A stretch of 64,000 nt of DNA from VRUE01 sp963704505 (GTDB lineage Bacteria; Actinomycetota; Thermoleophilia; Solirubrobacterales; 70-9): NCBI GenBank assembly GCA_963704505.1, contig OY969912.1, positions 62,001 through 126,000 on the forward strand, in the 5' to 3' direction. The position numbers and the translations under genes are program-made. Positions 37,053 through 47,400 of the stretch are shown here, in pieces (positions within the stretch are counted from its first letter, which is position 1; the number at the start of each line of letters is the position of its first letter). The notes beneath the pieces were generated by a model, which saw only the letters and a program-made list of their open reading frames with translations, was not told where the DNA came from and did not search any database.

Positions 37053-40000
37053 CTACGCATGTCCGTGGCCCGTCTTCTTGTGGTGCTTGCGGTGGTTCTT
37101 CTTCTTGGTCTTCTTCTTGACGCACTTGCCGTTCTTCTTGACGTAGCCGTGCTTGCAGCCCTTGACCGTTCGGGCCCCCGCCTTCGACCCGGTGATCGTG
37201 TTGATCACCGGAGCGGGCGGCGTTTCGCTGCCGGCTCCGTGGCACTCGTCGGAGGCAGCGCACGCTTTGCGCGGCGGGTCGTAGAGGAAGCCGCCGCCTT
37301 CCCGAGCGTCGTAAATCTTGATCGCGTTGCCGTTCTCGTCTTCGTGGGCGAGAACGTCGCGGGTGAAGAAGAAGACGTCCTTGCCGTCGGCGCTGACGCT
37401 GACCAGGCCTGAGTTTTCAGGGCCGATGCCGCCGGAGATCAACTGCACGCAGCCGTTCGCGCCCTGACACCCGCCGATGGCCGGCGCGGCGCCGGGCAGC
37501 TCCCACTCGTAGGCGTCGGACTTTTCATTGGTGTCACGCAGGGCCAGCGATTCGGCGGTCGTGAAGAAGACACGCCCGTCGTCCGCCAGGTTGAGGCCTG
37601 TCCGGGAGAGCGAAGTGTCCGCGCTGGCGGCGCCACCGGTCGGCGAGCAGGACACACACAGGATTTCTTCGCCCTGGCTGTCGTAGCGGTAGACCTCGGA
37701 GTGACCGAGCACCGGGTATCCGGTCACCGGGTGCTTCGTCGAGAACACCGCGTAGCGACCGTCGGGCGTGGTCTGGAATCCCTCGAAGCTATGGAGACCG
37801 CTGTGAAGGACGCCGTCGACGACCCCTGGCTGGTCGATCGGGTGGTACGGCACTTCTTCGACTCCGAAATCGACCACGTTCGCGCCGCTGGAGGCGAAGA
37901 CGTGCTTCGTCGCCGGGTCGACCGCGATGCCCCGCGAGCCGGAGAGGCTGCCGGTTCCGAATTTCTGGATCAGGCTGCCAGCTTCGTCGTAGCTCAGCAC
38001 TTCGAGCCCGGTGTCGATGAGCAGGTCGTTGGTGGAGGAGTCGGTGGCGATCGCGTTGCCATTGGCGGCGATGACGGTGCCGGCCTCTTCGCCCGGAACG
38101 GCCTGGAAGTCGGAGGCGTCGTAGCGCTTCACCGGGCCTTCGGAGAATTCACTCACGTACACACGGCCGTCGTTGTCCACTGCGAGCTGGCAGCCGGCGG
38201 ATCCTTCTTCGGGCTTCAGCCCTGTTTTCACGTAGTTGGCGGCGGTGACGGGTTTCGTCGCCGCGACCGGCGCCAGGCGCCAGATCGTGCCCGTCGAAGG
38301 CTCGGCGACGTAGACGTCGCCGGTCGATTGTTCGACCGCGACGCCGCACGGTTCGGTGAAACCGCCAATGCTGCCGAGTTTTTCCCCGCTGGCGGCGAAG
38401 ACGCTGACCCCTGACCCATCGGTCGCGTAGACGTCTTCTTTGAACGGACTAGCGGCGGCGCTGTCGACCGCGACTTGGACCCTCCCCTGTTCGGTCCCGC
38501 TGAGGCCGGCGAGTTTGTTGGACGGCCCGGGCAGTGCCGAGAAGTTGTCGGCCGCGCCCGCCGCCGTGTAGCGGGCGACGTCGCCGCTGCCACGCTCGTA
38601 GACGTACAGGTCGCCGGTGTGCGACCCCCCGCTGCGGTCGATGGCGATTGCCTCGGGATTGGCGAGCCCGGTCACTCGTTTCGGCGCCGCGACCGGATGT
38701 TTGGGCGGCGCCGGGCTCGCCTTGCCGACGTTCGAGTCGCTGGTGGCGACGAAGGTCGGCTCGCCGCCCGGCTTGACCGCGTAGAGGTTCACCTGACCGG
38801 CTTCGCCCTGGCCGCCGTCGAGCAGCTCGGGGCTGACGAAATAGAAGGTGCCGTCGGCCGCGGTTCCGGAACCGCCGGCGAAGGCGACGACATCGCATTT
38901 GCCGTTTCCGGAGACCGAATTCCAGCTTTCGGGGGTGCCGGGCGGTGTGCAGGCTTCGTCGTTGCTCGGCGCTCCGTCCTTGACCGAGACGAGGCGAATC
39001 GCCGCCGAGCTACCACCGATCGCGGCTTCGTAGATGTCGGCCATCGAGTCCGTGTCTTCGCCGACCAGTTTGTCCCGGGTGGTGAAGAAGACCCGGCTGC
39101 CGTCGGCGCTCATCCCGTCAAAGAGAGCACCGAGAGTCGCCCCCGGCGTCAGGTCGATGCTGTCGGCCGTGTTGCCGACGTGCATGTACAGATGCCAGTA
39201 TTCGTTGCCCTTGGCGTCGGTGGAGATGCGCTTGCCGACGACGATTCGCGAGCCGTTCGAAGAGATGTCGAGCTCGCCGACCCCCCCACCCTGGATCGCG
39301 CCGCCACCGCCGGGCAGGGTCGAGACCACCTGCGTGGTGTTCGTGGCCAGGTTGCGGTCGTAGATCGAGCCCTGGGTGCTGCCGCCCGGCTCGACCTGAG
39401 TCGACGTGCCGAAGACGAAGTGGACGCCGTCGGCGGAGAACGGCCTGGCGACAGACCCCGACCGGTCAGCCGCGGACCCGAGTGAGCCCGAGATCCCCTC
39501 GGTCAGTTCGCCGTTGGAGCGGCGCAGGGGAATGTTGGTGGTTCCATCGCCGAAGCATGGGACACAGATGTCGGTCCCGCCGAAGGCGAACTCTTCGAGA
39601 TTCGTGTCGGCGCCGAGCAGGGGCGAGCCGAACGCCCCGCCATCGGCCATCCCGTCAGCCGGCAGCCCGACGTATTCCGTCGTCCAGCCGTTGGCGCCGC
39701 GATGAGCGACGTACGGGTCCCTGCCGAGGTTGGTCGGGCTTCCGGCAACCCCCGGGATCACGCCGAAGTGCATCGAGTAGAGGAGGCTGTCCCGCGCCGA
39801 CGGGTAGGCGAGGAGCGGTTCCAGGCCCGGAACGAGGTCGGACTCGACATCGAACCCGCCCGCATTGGCGGCCGATGCCAGCTCGTAGCCGCGGCAGTCG
39901 AGCAGGAGCGCCGAGCCCGTCTGTTTGCGGACCGACGCATTCGGACAGGGGTCCGTCCCGGCGTCCGCTCGGTAGGTCCGGAACTCGCCGGCCTGGCTGG

Positions 40001-41702
40001 AGACCGTGCCGGCTTCGTTCGTCACCACCGCGAGGTATTCGTAGGTGGTGTCGGCCGACAGCCCGGTGATCAGATTCGCTTTCGGGTAGATGCCGGGCTG
40101 GTACTGCGAGGTGCTGCCGAAGTTTTCGTTTTCCGAGTTGAAGCCGACCGTGTCGGTCTCAGGGGTCCGCTGATCCAGGGGACCGCCTTTGACCCCGTAC
40201 TCGAAATGAACGCTGGCGTTGCCGCCGTTGGGATCCAGTTCCGTTTTCAGGCGGGCGCCATCCGTGCTGATGCGATCGACGACCGTCCCGCTGACGATCG
40301 GCTTCCCCTGCGGAATGAAGTTCTCGGTGTTGCTCGGGGCGACCTGGCCGCCGGCGTTCTTGGTCGAGAGTTTGTACCAGTACCGAATCCCGTGTTTGAC
40401 GGGGATCCTGACGCTGGTCACGGCGACGTCGGCGCTGCCGGCGATTTTGTTCCCCTGGGTGCAGGGAAGCGTTTTGTTCAGTTCAGACTGCTTCGTCCCG
40501 TATTCGAAATGGCAGTCCGTGGTTTCCTGCCCGTCCGGGTTCACTTTCCCCTGGAGCACGATCGTGTTGCCGGTGGGATCGCTGTAGTCGGGAGCGACCG
40601 CGGTGGAGTCCGGAATGACGTGGGGGTTGACGGCTTCGAACGCCTCGACCCTCCGGACGCCGCTGTAGGAGCGGCGATTCGCGATCCAGACGTCGTGGGT
40701 TTCAGGATCGACGGCGATCCCGATCGGTTCTCCCGCGAGTCCGGCGTAGGAGTGGCCTTCGTCCGAGGTTCCCCAGCCCTTGCCGAGCAGACGCCCTTCG
40801 CTGTCGAAGGATTCGAAGGTGTTGTTGGAGCGCAGTGCGAAGACGTTGTTGTCGGAGTGGTCGACCGCGATCCCGGTGGTCGGGCCGGCCGCTTCACCGG
40901 GGTGGTTGAGCTCGTAGAATTCCTTTGCTTCGGCGGTGTCTTTGACCAGATAGCCATCGCCGTCGGGGGCGGAGATCGCGATCCCGTAGACGTTGTTGTC
41001 GTTGTCGGCGACCGTCCGCTGGATGTTGCCGAACTCGCTCCACTTTGCGTTCACGGACGGTTTCAGGCCCGGGCTGCCGGGGTTATATTCTTCCCTCAGC
41101 CGGTCCCCTTTGTAGTTGTAGAGCGTGGTTTTCCCCCGGGCCGGGCCGTTGACAAGCAGGTTGCCGTCGGCGAGCACGGTGACGCCGACGCCCGTCTCGC
41201 TGAGTTCCTTTTCGAAGAGCAGATTGCCTTCTGGATCCCACGCGTAGAGGCGTTCGGTTCCCGTTGCGTAGATGTTGCCGTCATGCGGCCCCCCAGTCTG
41301 GTCGACCACGACGTTGGGGTTGACGAAGGGCCAGGTGATCTCGAATTCGGCGAAGTCCGGGCGTCTCGTGCTCAGGATCTGGGGGGTCCCGGTGGCGGGA
41401 AAGTTGACGCCGGCGCCCGCCGGGGTGATTTTCGTGATCGAGCCGAGGGTGCCGAATTCGCCGGCCTGGTTTCCGTCGCCGACGTAGAACAGGTGGTCGG
41501 CCCGGTCGTACTCGACTCCGCCGATCCGTTCGTCGAAGGGATGGCCGGCGCCCGAGCCGTCGAAGTAGCTGCCCGAGTAGACGTAGTCGTAGACCGTCGT
41601 CGCCGAGGCCGTGCTGGCGAAGGCCGCGAGGGCAAATGCGATCGCGAGGCCGGTGCAGGCCAGCAGCCGCGGCCGTCGCGAAGTCGGCTTGGTGATCGGC
41701 AT
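37053..41702 (-). CDS. P2: giant secreted protein with two NHL propellers, FN3-like modules and a split propeller
   Basis: The protein is 1549 aa from the ATG at 41702, two bases after the Q1 stop. The signal peptide ends near residue 32. An NHL propeller covers about 35-320 (GIAVDHSDNNVFALRSN, PIGIAVDPETHDVWIANRRS). FN3-like modules follow to about 575, then CPNASVRKQ...LLDCRGYELAS near 586. The WD40-like propeller starts, is interrupted at about 986-1296 by a second NHL propeller (EAIAIDRSGG, GRVYVSEFSEGPVKRYDAS), then resumes with PDGRYAVFSTKHPVTGY and LCVSCSPTGG. CAASDECHGAGS precedes the tail CKHGYVKKNGKCVKKKTKKK and a His-rich end. It is the longest P member. Confidence 0.9.
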   Translation of the reverse strand: MPITKPTSRRPRLLACTGLAIAFALAAFASTASATTVYDYVYSGSYFDGSGAGHPFDERIGGVEYDRADHLFYVGDGNQAGEFGTLGSITKITPAGAGVNFPATGTPQILSTRRPDFAEFEITWPFVNPNVVVDQTGGPHDGNIYATGTERLYAWDPEGNLLFEKELSETGVGVTVLADGNLLVNGPARGKTTLYNYKGDRLREEYNPGSPGLKPSVNAKWSEFGNIQRTVADNDNNVYGIAISAPDGDGYLVKDTAEAKEFYELNHPGEAAGPTTGIAVDHSDNNVFALRSNNTFESFDSEGRLLGKGWGTSDEGHSYAGLAGEPIGIAVDPETHDVWIANRRSYSGVRRVEAFEAVNPHVIPDSTAVAPDYSDPTGNTIVLQGKVNPDGQETTDCHFEYGTKQSELNKTLPCTQGNKIAGSADVAVTSVRIPVKHGIRYWYKLSTKNAGGQVAPSNTENFIPQGKPIVSGTVVDRISTDGARLKTELDPNGGNASVHFEYGVKGGPLDQRTPETDTVGFNSENENFGSTSQYQPGIYPKANLITGLSADTTYEYLAVVTNEAGTVSSQAGEFRTYRADAGTDPCPNASVRKQTGSALLLDCRGYELASAANAGGFDVESDLVPGLEPLLAYPSARDSLLYSMHFGVIPGVAGSPTNLGRDPYVAHRGANGWTTEYVGLPADGMADGGAFGSPLLGADTNLEEFAFGGTDICVPCFGDGTTNIPLRRSNGELTEGISGSLGSAADRSGSVARPFSADGVHFVFGTSTQVEPGGSTQGSIYDRNLATNTTQVVSTLPGGGGAIQGGGVGELDISSNGSRIVVGKRISTDAKGNEYWHLYMHVGNTADSIDLTPGATLGALFDGMSADGSRVFFTTRDKLVGEDTDSMADIYEAAIGGSSAAIRLVSVKDGAPSNDEACTPPGTPESWNSVSGNGKCDVVAFAGGSGTAADGTFYFVSPELLDGGQGEAGQVNLYAVKPGGEPTFVATSDSNVGKASPAPPKHPVAAPKRVTGLANPEAIAIDRSGGSHTGDLYVYERGSGDVARYTAAGAADNFSALPGPSNKLAGLSGTEQGRVQVAVDSAAASPFKEDVYATDGSGVSVFAASGEKLGSIGGFTEPCGVAVEQSTGDVYVAEPSTGTIWRLAPVAATKPVTAANYVKTGLKPEEGSAGCQLAVDNDGRVYVSEFSEGPVKRYDASDFQAVPGEEAGTVIAANGNAIATDSSTNDLLIDTGLEVLSYDEAGSLIQKFGTGSLSGSRGIAVDPATKHVFASSGANVVDFGVEEVPYHPIDQPGVVDGVLHSGLHSFEGFQTTPDGRYAVFSTKHPVTGYPVLGHSEVYRYDSQGEEILCVSCSPTGGAASADTSLSRTGLNLADDGRVFFTTAESLALRDTNEKSDAYEWELPGAAPAIGGCQGANGCVQLISGGIGPENSGLVSVSADGKDVFFFTRDVLAHEDENGNAIKIYDAREGGGFLYDPPRKACAASDECHGAGSETPPAPVINTITGSKAGARTVKGCKHGYVKKNGKCVKKKTKKKNHRKHHKKTGHGHA

Positions 41703-41704
41703 CG

Positions 41705-44470
41705 TCAGTGCCCCGCTTTCGAGTGGTGGCGCTTGTGGCGCGGCTTTTTCCCGCAGGCCGTCTGCAGCTTGGTCCGCGCGTTGACGACCGCGCCGTTCTG
41801 GCCGACGAGGCGTGACTTGGCGCTCTTCGCCTTCCCGCAGAGCGACTTGCTGTTGACCAGCAGCCCCTTCGACCCTCCGAGGAGGTCGAGCGCGAATGAG
41901 CTGACCGGCGCGTCGGGGACGGATTCGAAGGTGGTGCGCAGGCCGCCGCTGGGCGCCGAGTCGATGCGCGCATCGAGTTCGATCGAGAACTGACCCTCGA
42001 GGTCGGCGACCAGGTCGGGAAGCTTGCGATTGGGGTTGGCCCGCAGGTAGACCTTGCCCTTGAGCGGCGCGTCGAGCAGCGGGGTCGTCGCTTCCGCGGT
42101 GCCGATCACGCTGCCGGCGGGGCACTGGTTCTTGGCGAAGTCCGGTCGGGTGCAGATCGTCCCGATATGCGCGTTGTCGAGCTGCTCGTCGGCGGGCAGG
42201 GTCACCTGGACGACCCGGGTGTTGCTTTCGCCGGCCTGCTGCTTGAAGCGGGCGTGGATCGCCGGGTGGCCGAGGCGGTTTGCTCCACCGGCCAGCTTCA
42301 GGCTGAGGTTCGGTTCGTAGGGAAGGTCCGCGCAGTTGGTCGCCTGGTAGTGGCTGGTGGGCGAGGCCGCTCCGCCTTCGTCGCCGAGCAGCGACCCGAC
42401 GACCTGGAAGGAGTCGCAATTCGTCGGATTGAGCGCGAAGTTCGGGCGGTCGAGATCGACCCGGATGTAGCGGGTGCGCAGCGGCACGCCGGCGATGATC
42501 TGGGGCAGCGGATCGGAACTGGCGGTGACCTGGGCGGTGGCCGGATCGATATGTACCGCGGCGCGGACCGCGACGACCCCAAGGTCATAAGGGCCCGAGA
42601 CCGCGGGCAGGACAACCTCGAGGCTGAGTGGCTCCCCCTTGTACGGGCCCGCCAGATAGACGCTCCCACCGACGTAGAGCGGGTGGCTGCCCGAGCCGAC
42701 CCCGGCCATCGCGGTGCCGACCCGGCTCGCCGCCGGGCAGGACGGCGAGTTCTGCTCGGTCACACCCGAGTAGTCCGGGTCCGCCAGCTGGGCGAGCGCC
42801 GCTGCCGGGCAGTAGGAGACCCCCTTCAGGGTCGCCGCGAAGCCCGGCGGCGTGGTCACCTTGAGGCCGGAGAGGCTCTGTTCGCCGTCGGAGCGATCGA
42901 CGGTCAGGCTGAATGGGGCGTGCAGCCCGGCGGTGCTGTTTTCCGTTCCCGCCACCATCCGCGGGCCGAAGGGGCGCGCCTGGCCCGGGTTCACGCACGG
43001 CGATCCGCCCGGCCCGGAGGTGAAGGTCATGCTTTCGACGAGTTCGCGTGTCGCCAGTTGGTCGTTCCAGGGCACGAAGGAGGTGTTCACCGGGTAGGTG
43101 CCGCACTTCGCCGGGGTCGCGAAGAGGCCGCGCTCCGAGCCGAAGATGTGGACATCGAAGTCCTGGAGCGGCGATTGCGGAAGGTGTTCGAATGCGATCG
43201 TCAGCTGGCCGGTCTGCGGATCGGCCCTGACGACGCCGGCAAGCTTGATGTGAGTGGCGAAGCCGTCGGCCGCGATCAGGACCCGGAAGCGTTCACCCGG
43301 TTTGGGCTCGAGCAGGTACATCGCTCCTGGGATCGGCGCAGGCAGGGCGGCGACGTCCAGCTCGAGGCTGCCGATCTTCGAGAATTCTGGACATTCGGCG
43401 GCGAGCAGCGTGCCGATCCCCGTAAAGGTTTCGGGGCAGGCGAGCTTCCCATCGGCGGCGCTGGGGTTGATCGAGAAGCCGGGCGGCAGCTGGATCGTCG
43501 TGGCTTTCAGCTCAGACGGCGACGGCGTCACCGGGCTCTGCGTCTGCGGCACCGAGAGGTTTGTGTCGAGCCCCGAGGCCGCGTCGGTTTCCGCGGTCGT
43601 CGGCTTCGCCGTCAGGCTCGGGCTGAAACTGGCCTGCTGACAACCGGTCGTCGACGGGTACTGAGTTTCGACGTGCTGGGTTTCCGCACCGTAATATTCG
43701 ACGTCCCCGCTGACCGTCAGATTGACGTTGCAGGCAGTCGGGTTGTCGAGGAACGGGGCCGGCGGTGCGGTTGCTTTCGCGTAGGTGAGGCTCACGTACG
43801 GCGTCCCGGGCGGGCAGCCGACCACTTCGGGACCGAAGAAGCCTTCGTAACAGGCGCCGGTCGCGGTGAGCGGTGACTGGAAACGGTAGACGTCGTGTTT
43901 CGGGTCGGCCGGAACGCCCCAGAGCGTCGTTTTGAAGTGGGTGAACGGAAGGCGCAGGGTCGGTGTGGTCTTGGCCTCGAGCCCGTAGTCGCTGTTGGTG
44001 CGGCTCGAGAGTTCGAAGAAGATCGGGAAGCCGAGGAGCGGCGCCGTGAAGCCGAGCAGCCCGGCCTGGTTCGGGTTGGTCTCCATGTTGTAGAGGGGGA
44101 CGAAAAGGCCCTGGTTTTCACTGCCGAAACCGAGAAGCTCGAAGCGGCCGATCTGCGAGTCGACGGGGCACCGCGCCTGGTTGAATTCGGTCAGCGTGCA
44201 GGTCGGGGCGACGTGTGGGTTGCCGATGAACCCCTCGGGCCAGTGGATGGCGACGGTACGGCCCTGGAAGGAGTTCCCCGATTCTTCGCTCTGGGTGTAG
44301 TCGAGGTTGACGTCGACGTCCGGGTGCCCTCCCGCCTGGGTTTCGCTCGGCGTGACTTCGAAGCGGGTGAAGCCGGGTTCGATCGCCGCCTGCGCCGAGG
44401 ACGCCAGGAGCAATGCGGCAAGCACGCCCAAGGCCAGCACGAACGGCATCGATCGGCGCAGGACGTTCAT
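41705..44470 (-). CDS. Q1: secreted Cys-module protein (Q family)
   Basis: The protein is 921 aa from the ATG at 44470, preceded by AGGGAGA and 5 nt; an ATG at 44500 would overlap P1 by 8 nt and is less likely. The signal peptide ends near residue 28 (LLASSAQA). The modules read CTLTEFNQARCPVDSQIG, CPETFTGIG...CPEFSKIG, CPAAALAQL...CPAASRVG and CTRPDFAKNQCPAGSVIG. Shared blocks are WGVPADPKHD, SDYGLEAK, AGPYKGEPLSLEV, GPYDLGVVAVRAAV, NPTNCDSF and LPDLVADLEGQFSIEL. The tail CGKKPRHKRHHSKAGH is basic. No catalytic motif is apparent. Confidence 0.92.
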   Translation of the reverse strand: MNVLRRSMPFVLALGVLAALLLASSAQAAIEPGFTRFEVTPSETQAGGHPDVDVNLDYTQSEESGNSFQGRTVAIHWPEGFIGNPHVAPTCTLTEFNQARCPVDSQIGRFELLGFGSENQGLFVPLYNMETNPNQAGLLGFTAPLLGFPIFFELSSRTNSDYGLEAKTTPTLRLPFTHFKTTLWGVPADPKHDVYRFQSPLTATGACYEGFFGPEVVGCPPGTPYVSLTYAKATAPPAPFLDNPTACNVNLTVSGDVEYYGAETQHVETQYPSTTGCQQASFSPSLTAKPTTAETDAASGLDTNLSVPQTQSPVTPSPSELKATTIQLPPGFSINPSAADGKLACPETFTGIGTLLAAECPEFSKIGSLELDVAALPAPIPGAMYLLEPKPGERFRVLIAADGFATHIKLAGVVRADPQTGQLTIAFEHLPQSPLQDFDVHIFGSERGLFATPAKCGTYPVNTSFVPWNDQLATRELVESMTFTSGPGGSPCVNPGQARPFGPRMVAGTENSTAGLHAPFSLTVDRSDGEQSLSGLKVTTPPGFAATLKGVSYCPAAALAQLADPDYSGVTEQNSPSCPAASRVGTAMAGVGSGSHPLYVGGSVYLAGPYKGEPLSLEVVLPAVSGPYDLGVVAVRAAVHIDPATAQVTASSDPLPQIIAGVPLRTRYIRVDLDRPNFALNPTNCDSFQVVGSLLGDEGGAASPTSHYQATNCADLPYEPNLSLKLAGGANRLGHPAIHARFKQQAGESNTRVVQVTLPADEQLDNAHIGTICTRPDFAKNQCPAGSVIGTAEATTPLLDAPLKGKVYLRANPNRKLPDLVADLEGQFSIELDARIDSAPSGGLRTTFESVPDAPVSSFALDLLGGSKGLLVNSKSLCGKAKSAKSRLVGQNGAVVNARTKLQTACGKKPRHKRHHSKAGH

Positions 44471-44492
44471 CGTCGTCTCCCTGGCCGGAGCG

Positions 44493-47400
44493 TCAACCAT
44501 GCTGATTCCCCCTGTGGGTCCGCCGGTGTTGCTTCTTCTTCTTGTGCTTCTTCTTCTTTTGTTTTTTCTTGGCGGGCTGCTGGACGTTGCCTCCCGGCAC
44601 GGTGGCCCCGGAGGCGACCGTCGCCGGCACCGGGGCGCTGCTGTCTTCGCCATGGCACTCGTCCGCGGCCGCGCAGGGCGCGAGGGCCGGGCTTTCGTCG
44701 AAGCCGCCACCGGAACGGGCGTCGTAGAACTTGACGAACTCTCCGTTGTGATCACGCGGGACGAGGGTTTCGAAGGTCGAGAAGTAGACATCCTGACCGG
44801 AGTGGCTGACCGCCTCGAGGCCGGTGAACTGAGGATGGGAGAAGAGTTTGATCACCGACGAGCCGCCGGTGAAGTCGCGTGAGCCGAGACCCGAGGTGAT
44901 CAGCTGCGGGCGGCCGCCGACGTACTCGTAGACGTCCGAGATTTTGCCGTCGCGGTCTCGGGGGACGAGGGCGTCGCTGGTGGTGAAGAAGGCGCGCCCG
45001 TCATCGGCCATGAAGCGCCCGCCCTCGCTGGCCCGGACGTCGCTGGTCGGCGGCAGGCCACTGGGGTTGCACGAGGCGCACTCGATCTCGCCGGTTTCGG
45101 CGCTGTAGGTGTACATCTCACGACGACCGCGGTTGTCATATGAGGTGAGCTTCGATTTCGTCAGCATCGCCGCGAAGCGGCCGTCCGGAGAGATCTGAAG
45201 GCGGTCGATCGTCGTCCCCGGGTCGAGGGTCGCGACCAGTCGAACATCGCCGTCGCGACTGTCGTAGAGGTTGCGCTGGTTGAGGATGCCCGGGTGGGTG
45301 GCATCGAGCAGCTCGGGCGAGTAGAAGAACACGTTTCCGCTTTCTTCGGCGTACTGGTCGTCCTCCGCCGTCGGCACGCTCGAGCCTTCGTTGTTGTTCG
45401 GGTGCCGTCGTTCGGGCGTGACGACCTGGGCATTGCAGCCCGAGGTCCAGCTCGCTTCGCATTCGTCGGTGTTGCCGTTGCCATTGCCGCTGGTCAGCAA
45501 GGTGAGTTTTTCCGTCGCTTCGCTCCAGGCGTAGATGTCACGCGAGTTGTCGGTGTCTTCCGGGGTCATCCGTTCGGTCGACGCGAAAATCACTTTCGAG
45601 CCGTCGCGGGTCATCCCGATCGGTTCGACCGGGACCTGTTCCGGTTCGCCGACCGGATTCGCGACTTCCTTGAAGCCGATCGGGTGGACGATCAGGTCGT
45701 TGATCGACATGTAGAGGTACTTCAGGCCCGAGCCGCCGTAGGTGGACATCAGGATGTGGGAGCCGTTCGGGGAGACACCGGGGAATCCGATCGCCGGGCT
45801 GTAGGTGGCCGGGACCGTGGTCGGGATGTCTTCCCCGCTCGGGAGTTTCGAGATCAGGTTCACCGTCCGGTTGGCGATGTCGTTGTCGTAGGCGGAGCCC
45901 ACACCGGTGATCTGGCCACCCGGCGCGAACGGAACGGCGACGCCTCCCGTTTCGAAGTACCCGGAGCCGGGAGCCGACGAGGAGAAGACGAAATGGCTGA
46001 AGTCGCCGGACAGCCGCTGCCAGCCGCGGAATTTCTCCCCTTCGGGGATGACGCTGAGGTTGGTGGGCAGCCGGCCCAGGCTGGTGCCGTCGTATGAGTA
46101 CAGATACGGCGCGAATTCGAGGTTGAAGCCGACGTAGCTTTCTTCCGAGTGGTCGATGCAGAGCGCCATCGATTCCGAGCATTCCTTGCGCCCGCTCCGG
46201 TAGACGGAGTGGCCGTCGAGCCCAGGGAGGGTCGTCACCCAGCCGGTCGGTGTTCGGGTCGACATGTACATGTCGGCTTCGCTGCTGGGTGAGTAGATGC
46301 CGTTGATCGCACCCTGGCCTCCGTAGAAGGAGAAGCGCGCCGGCGAGGTGGCAAAGCCGCGGTTGACGACGTACTGGACGCCGTGGTTGTAGGTGTTGTT
46401 GCCGCTTCCTTCGAGCCCTTCGCCGCTTTCGGCTACCTCCTCGCTCGGGAAGAGCACGACGGCCCCGGCCGCGGGCGGGGAGACGAGCTCATACGCGCGG
46501 CAGTCCGGCAGGTAGCTGGCACCGCTCTGCTGACGGACATGGTCGTTCGGGCAGGTCGGCGGTGCGTAGTCGAAGGTCGTGTCCGGGCTGAACGTGATCC
46601 CCCACGTATTTTCCGCGACCACCCGGAAGTGCTGGGTGGTTTCCGGTTTCAGGCCGGTGACGGTCTGGGTGACTTCGACAGGTTCCGTCCCCGAGCCGAT
46701 GCTGGCCGGAGTGACCGGGATCGATTGCCCATCGTCGTACGACGGATCGGAGCCGTATTCGATCTTGTAGGTGGTCTCGTACCCGACGGGATTGATCGTC
46801 GCCCTCAGGGTCGCCGAGGTTTCGCCGACTTCAGAAGCCTTCGCCCCCGAGACGACCGGCGAGGATCCGGTGCGGAAAGTGCGGTCCACGCCCACGGTTG
46901 TGCCGTTGTCGTTTTTGGCGATGATCCGGTAGTGGAAGACCTTGCCGCTGGGGAGGTTGACCAAGGGAATGCCGACTTCGGTGACCCCGGTGCCGGAGAC
47001 GCCTTCTGTGACCGCGGTTTTCAGGCCATACCCGTCATTGACCCCGTATTCGAAGAAGTATTCGGTGGGCAGCCCGTCGGGATCGAACGAGCCCCTCAGT
47101 TCCGCTCCGCTCGTGCTCAGGCCCGTTACCGGGAGCGTCTGCAGCTTCAGGACGAAGGCGGGGGTCACCGTCCGGTCGATGCCGAAGTTTTCGCCCTCCG
47201 CGTTGGTGGCGGCGACCCGGTAGTGGTAGACCTGCCCGGTTTCAGGCAGCGGCAGTGTCGCTTCCACTTCTTTGCTGGTGTCTTCGAAGGAGGTCGAGCT
47301 GCACGGAACCGAACCGGAACCTGCCCCGGAGTAAGTCGTGTCGAGGCCGAACTGGAATTTGCAGTTGATGATTTTCGACCCGCCGGCGCGTTCGATCAGG

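Noticed and set aside
39702..41993. Open frame of 763 codons on the plus strand opposite P2
   Set aside because: Same reasons: antisense composition, and it spans the P2/Q1 junction, which is well supported on the minus strand.
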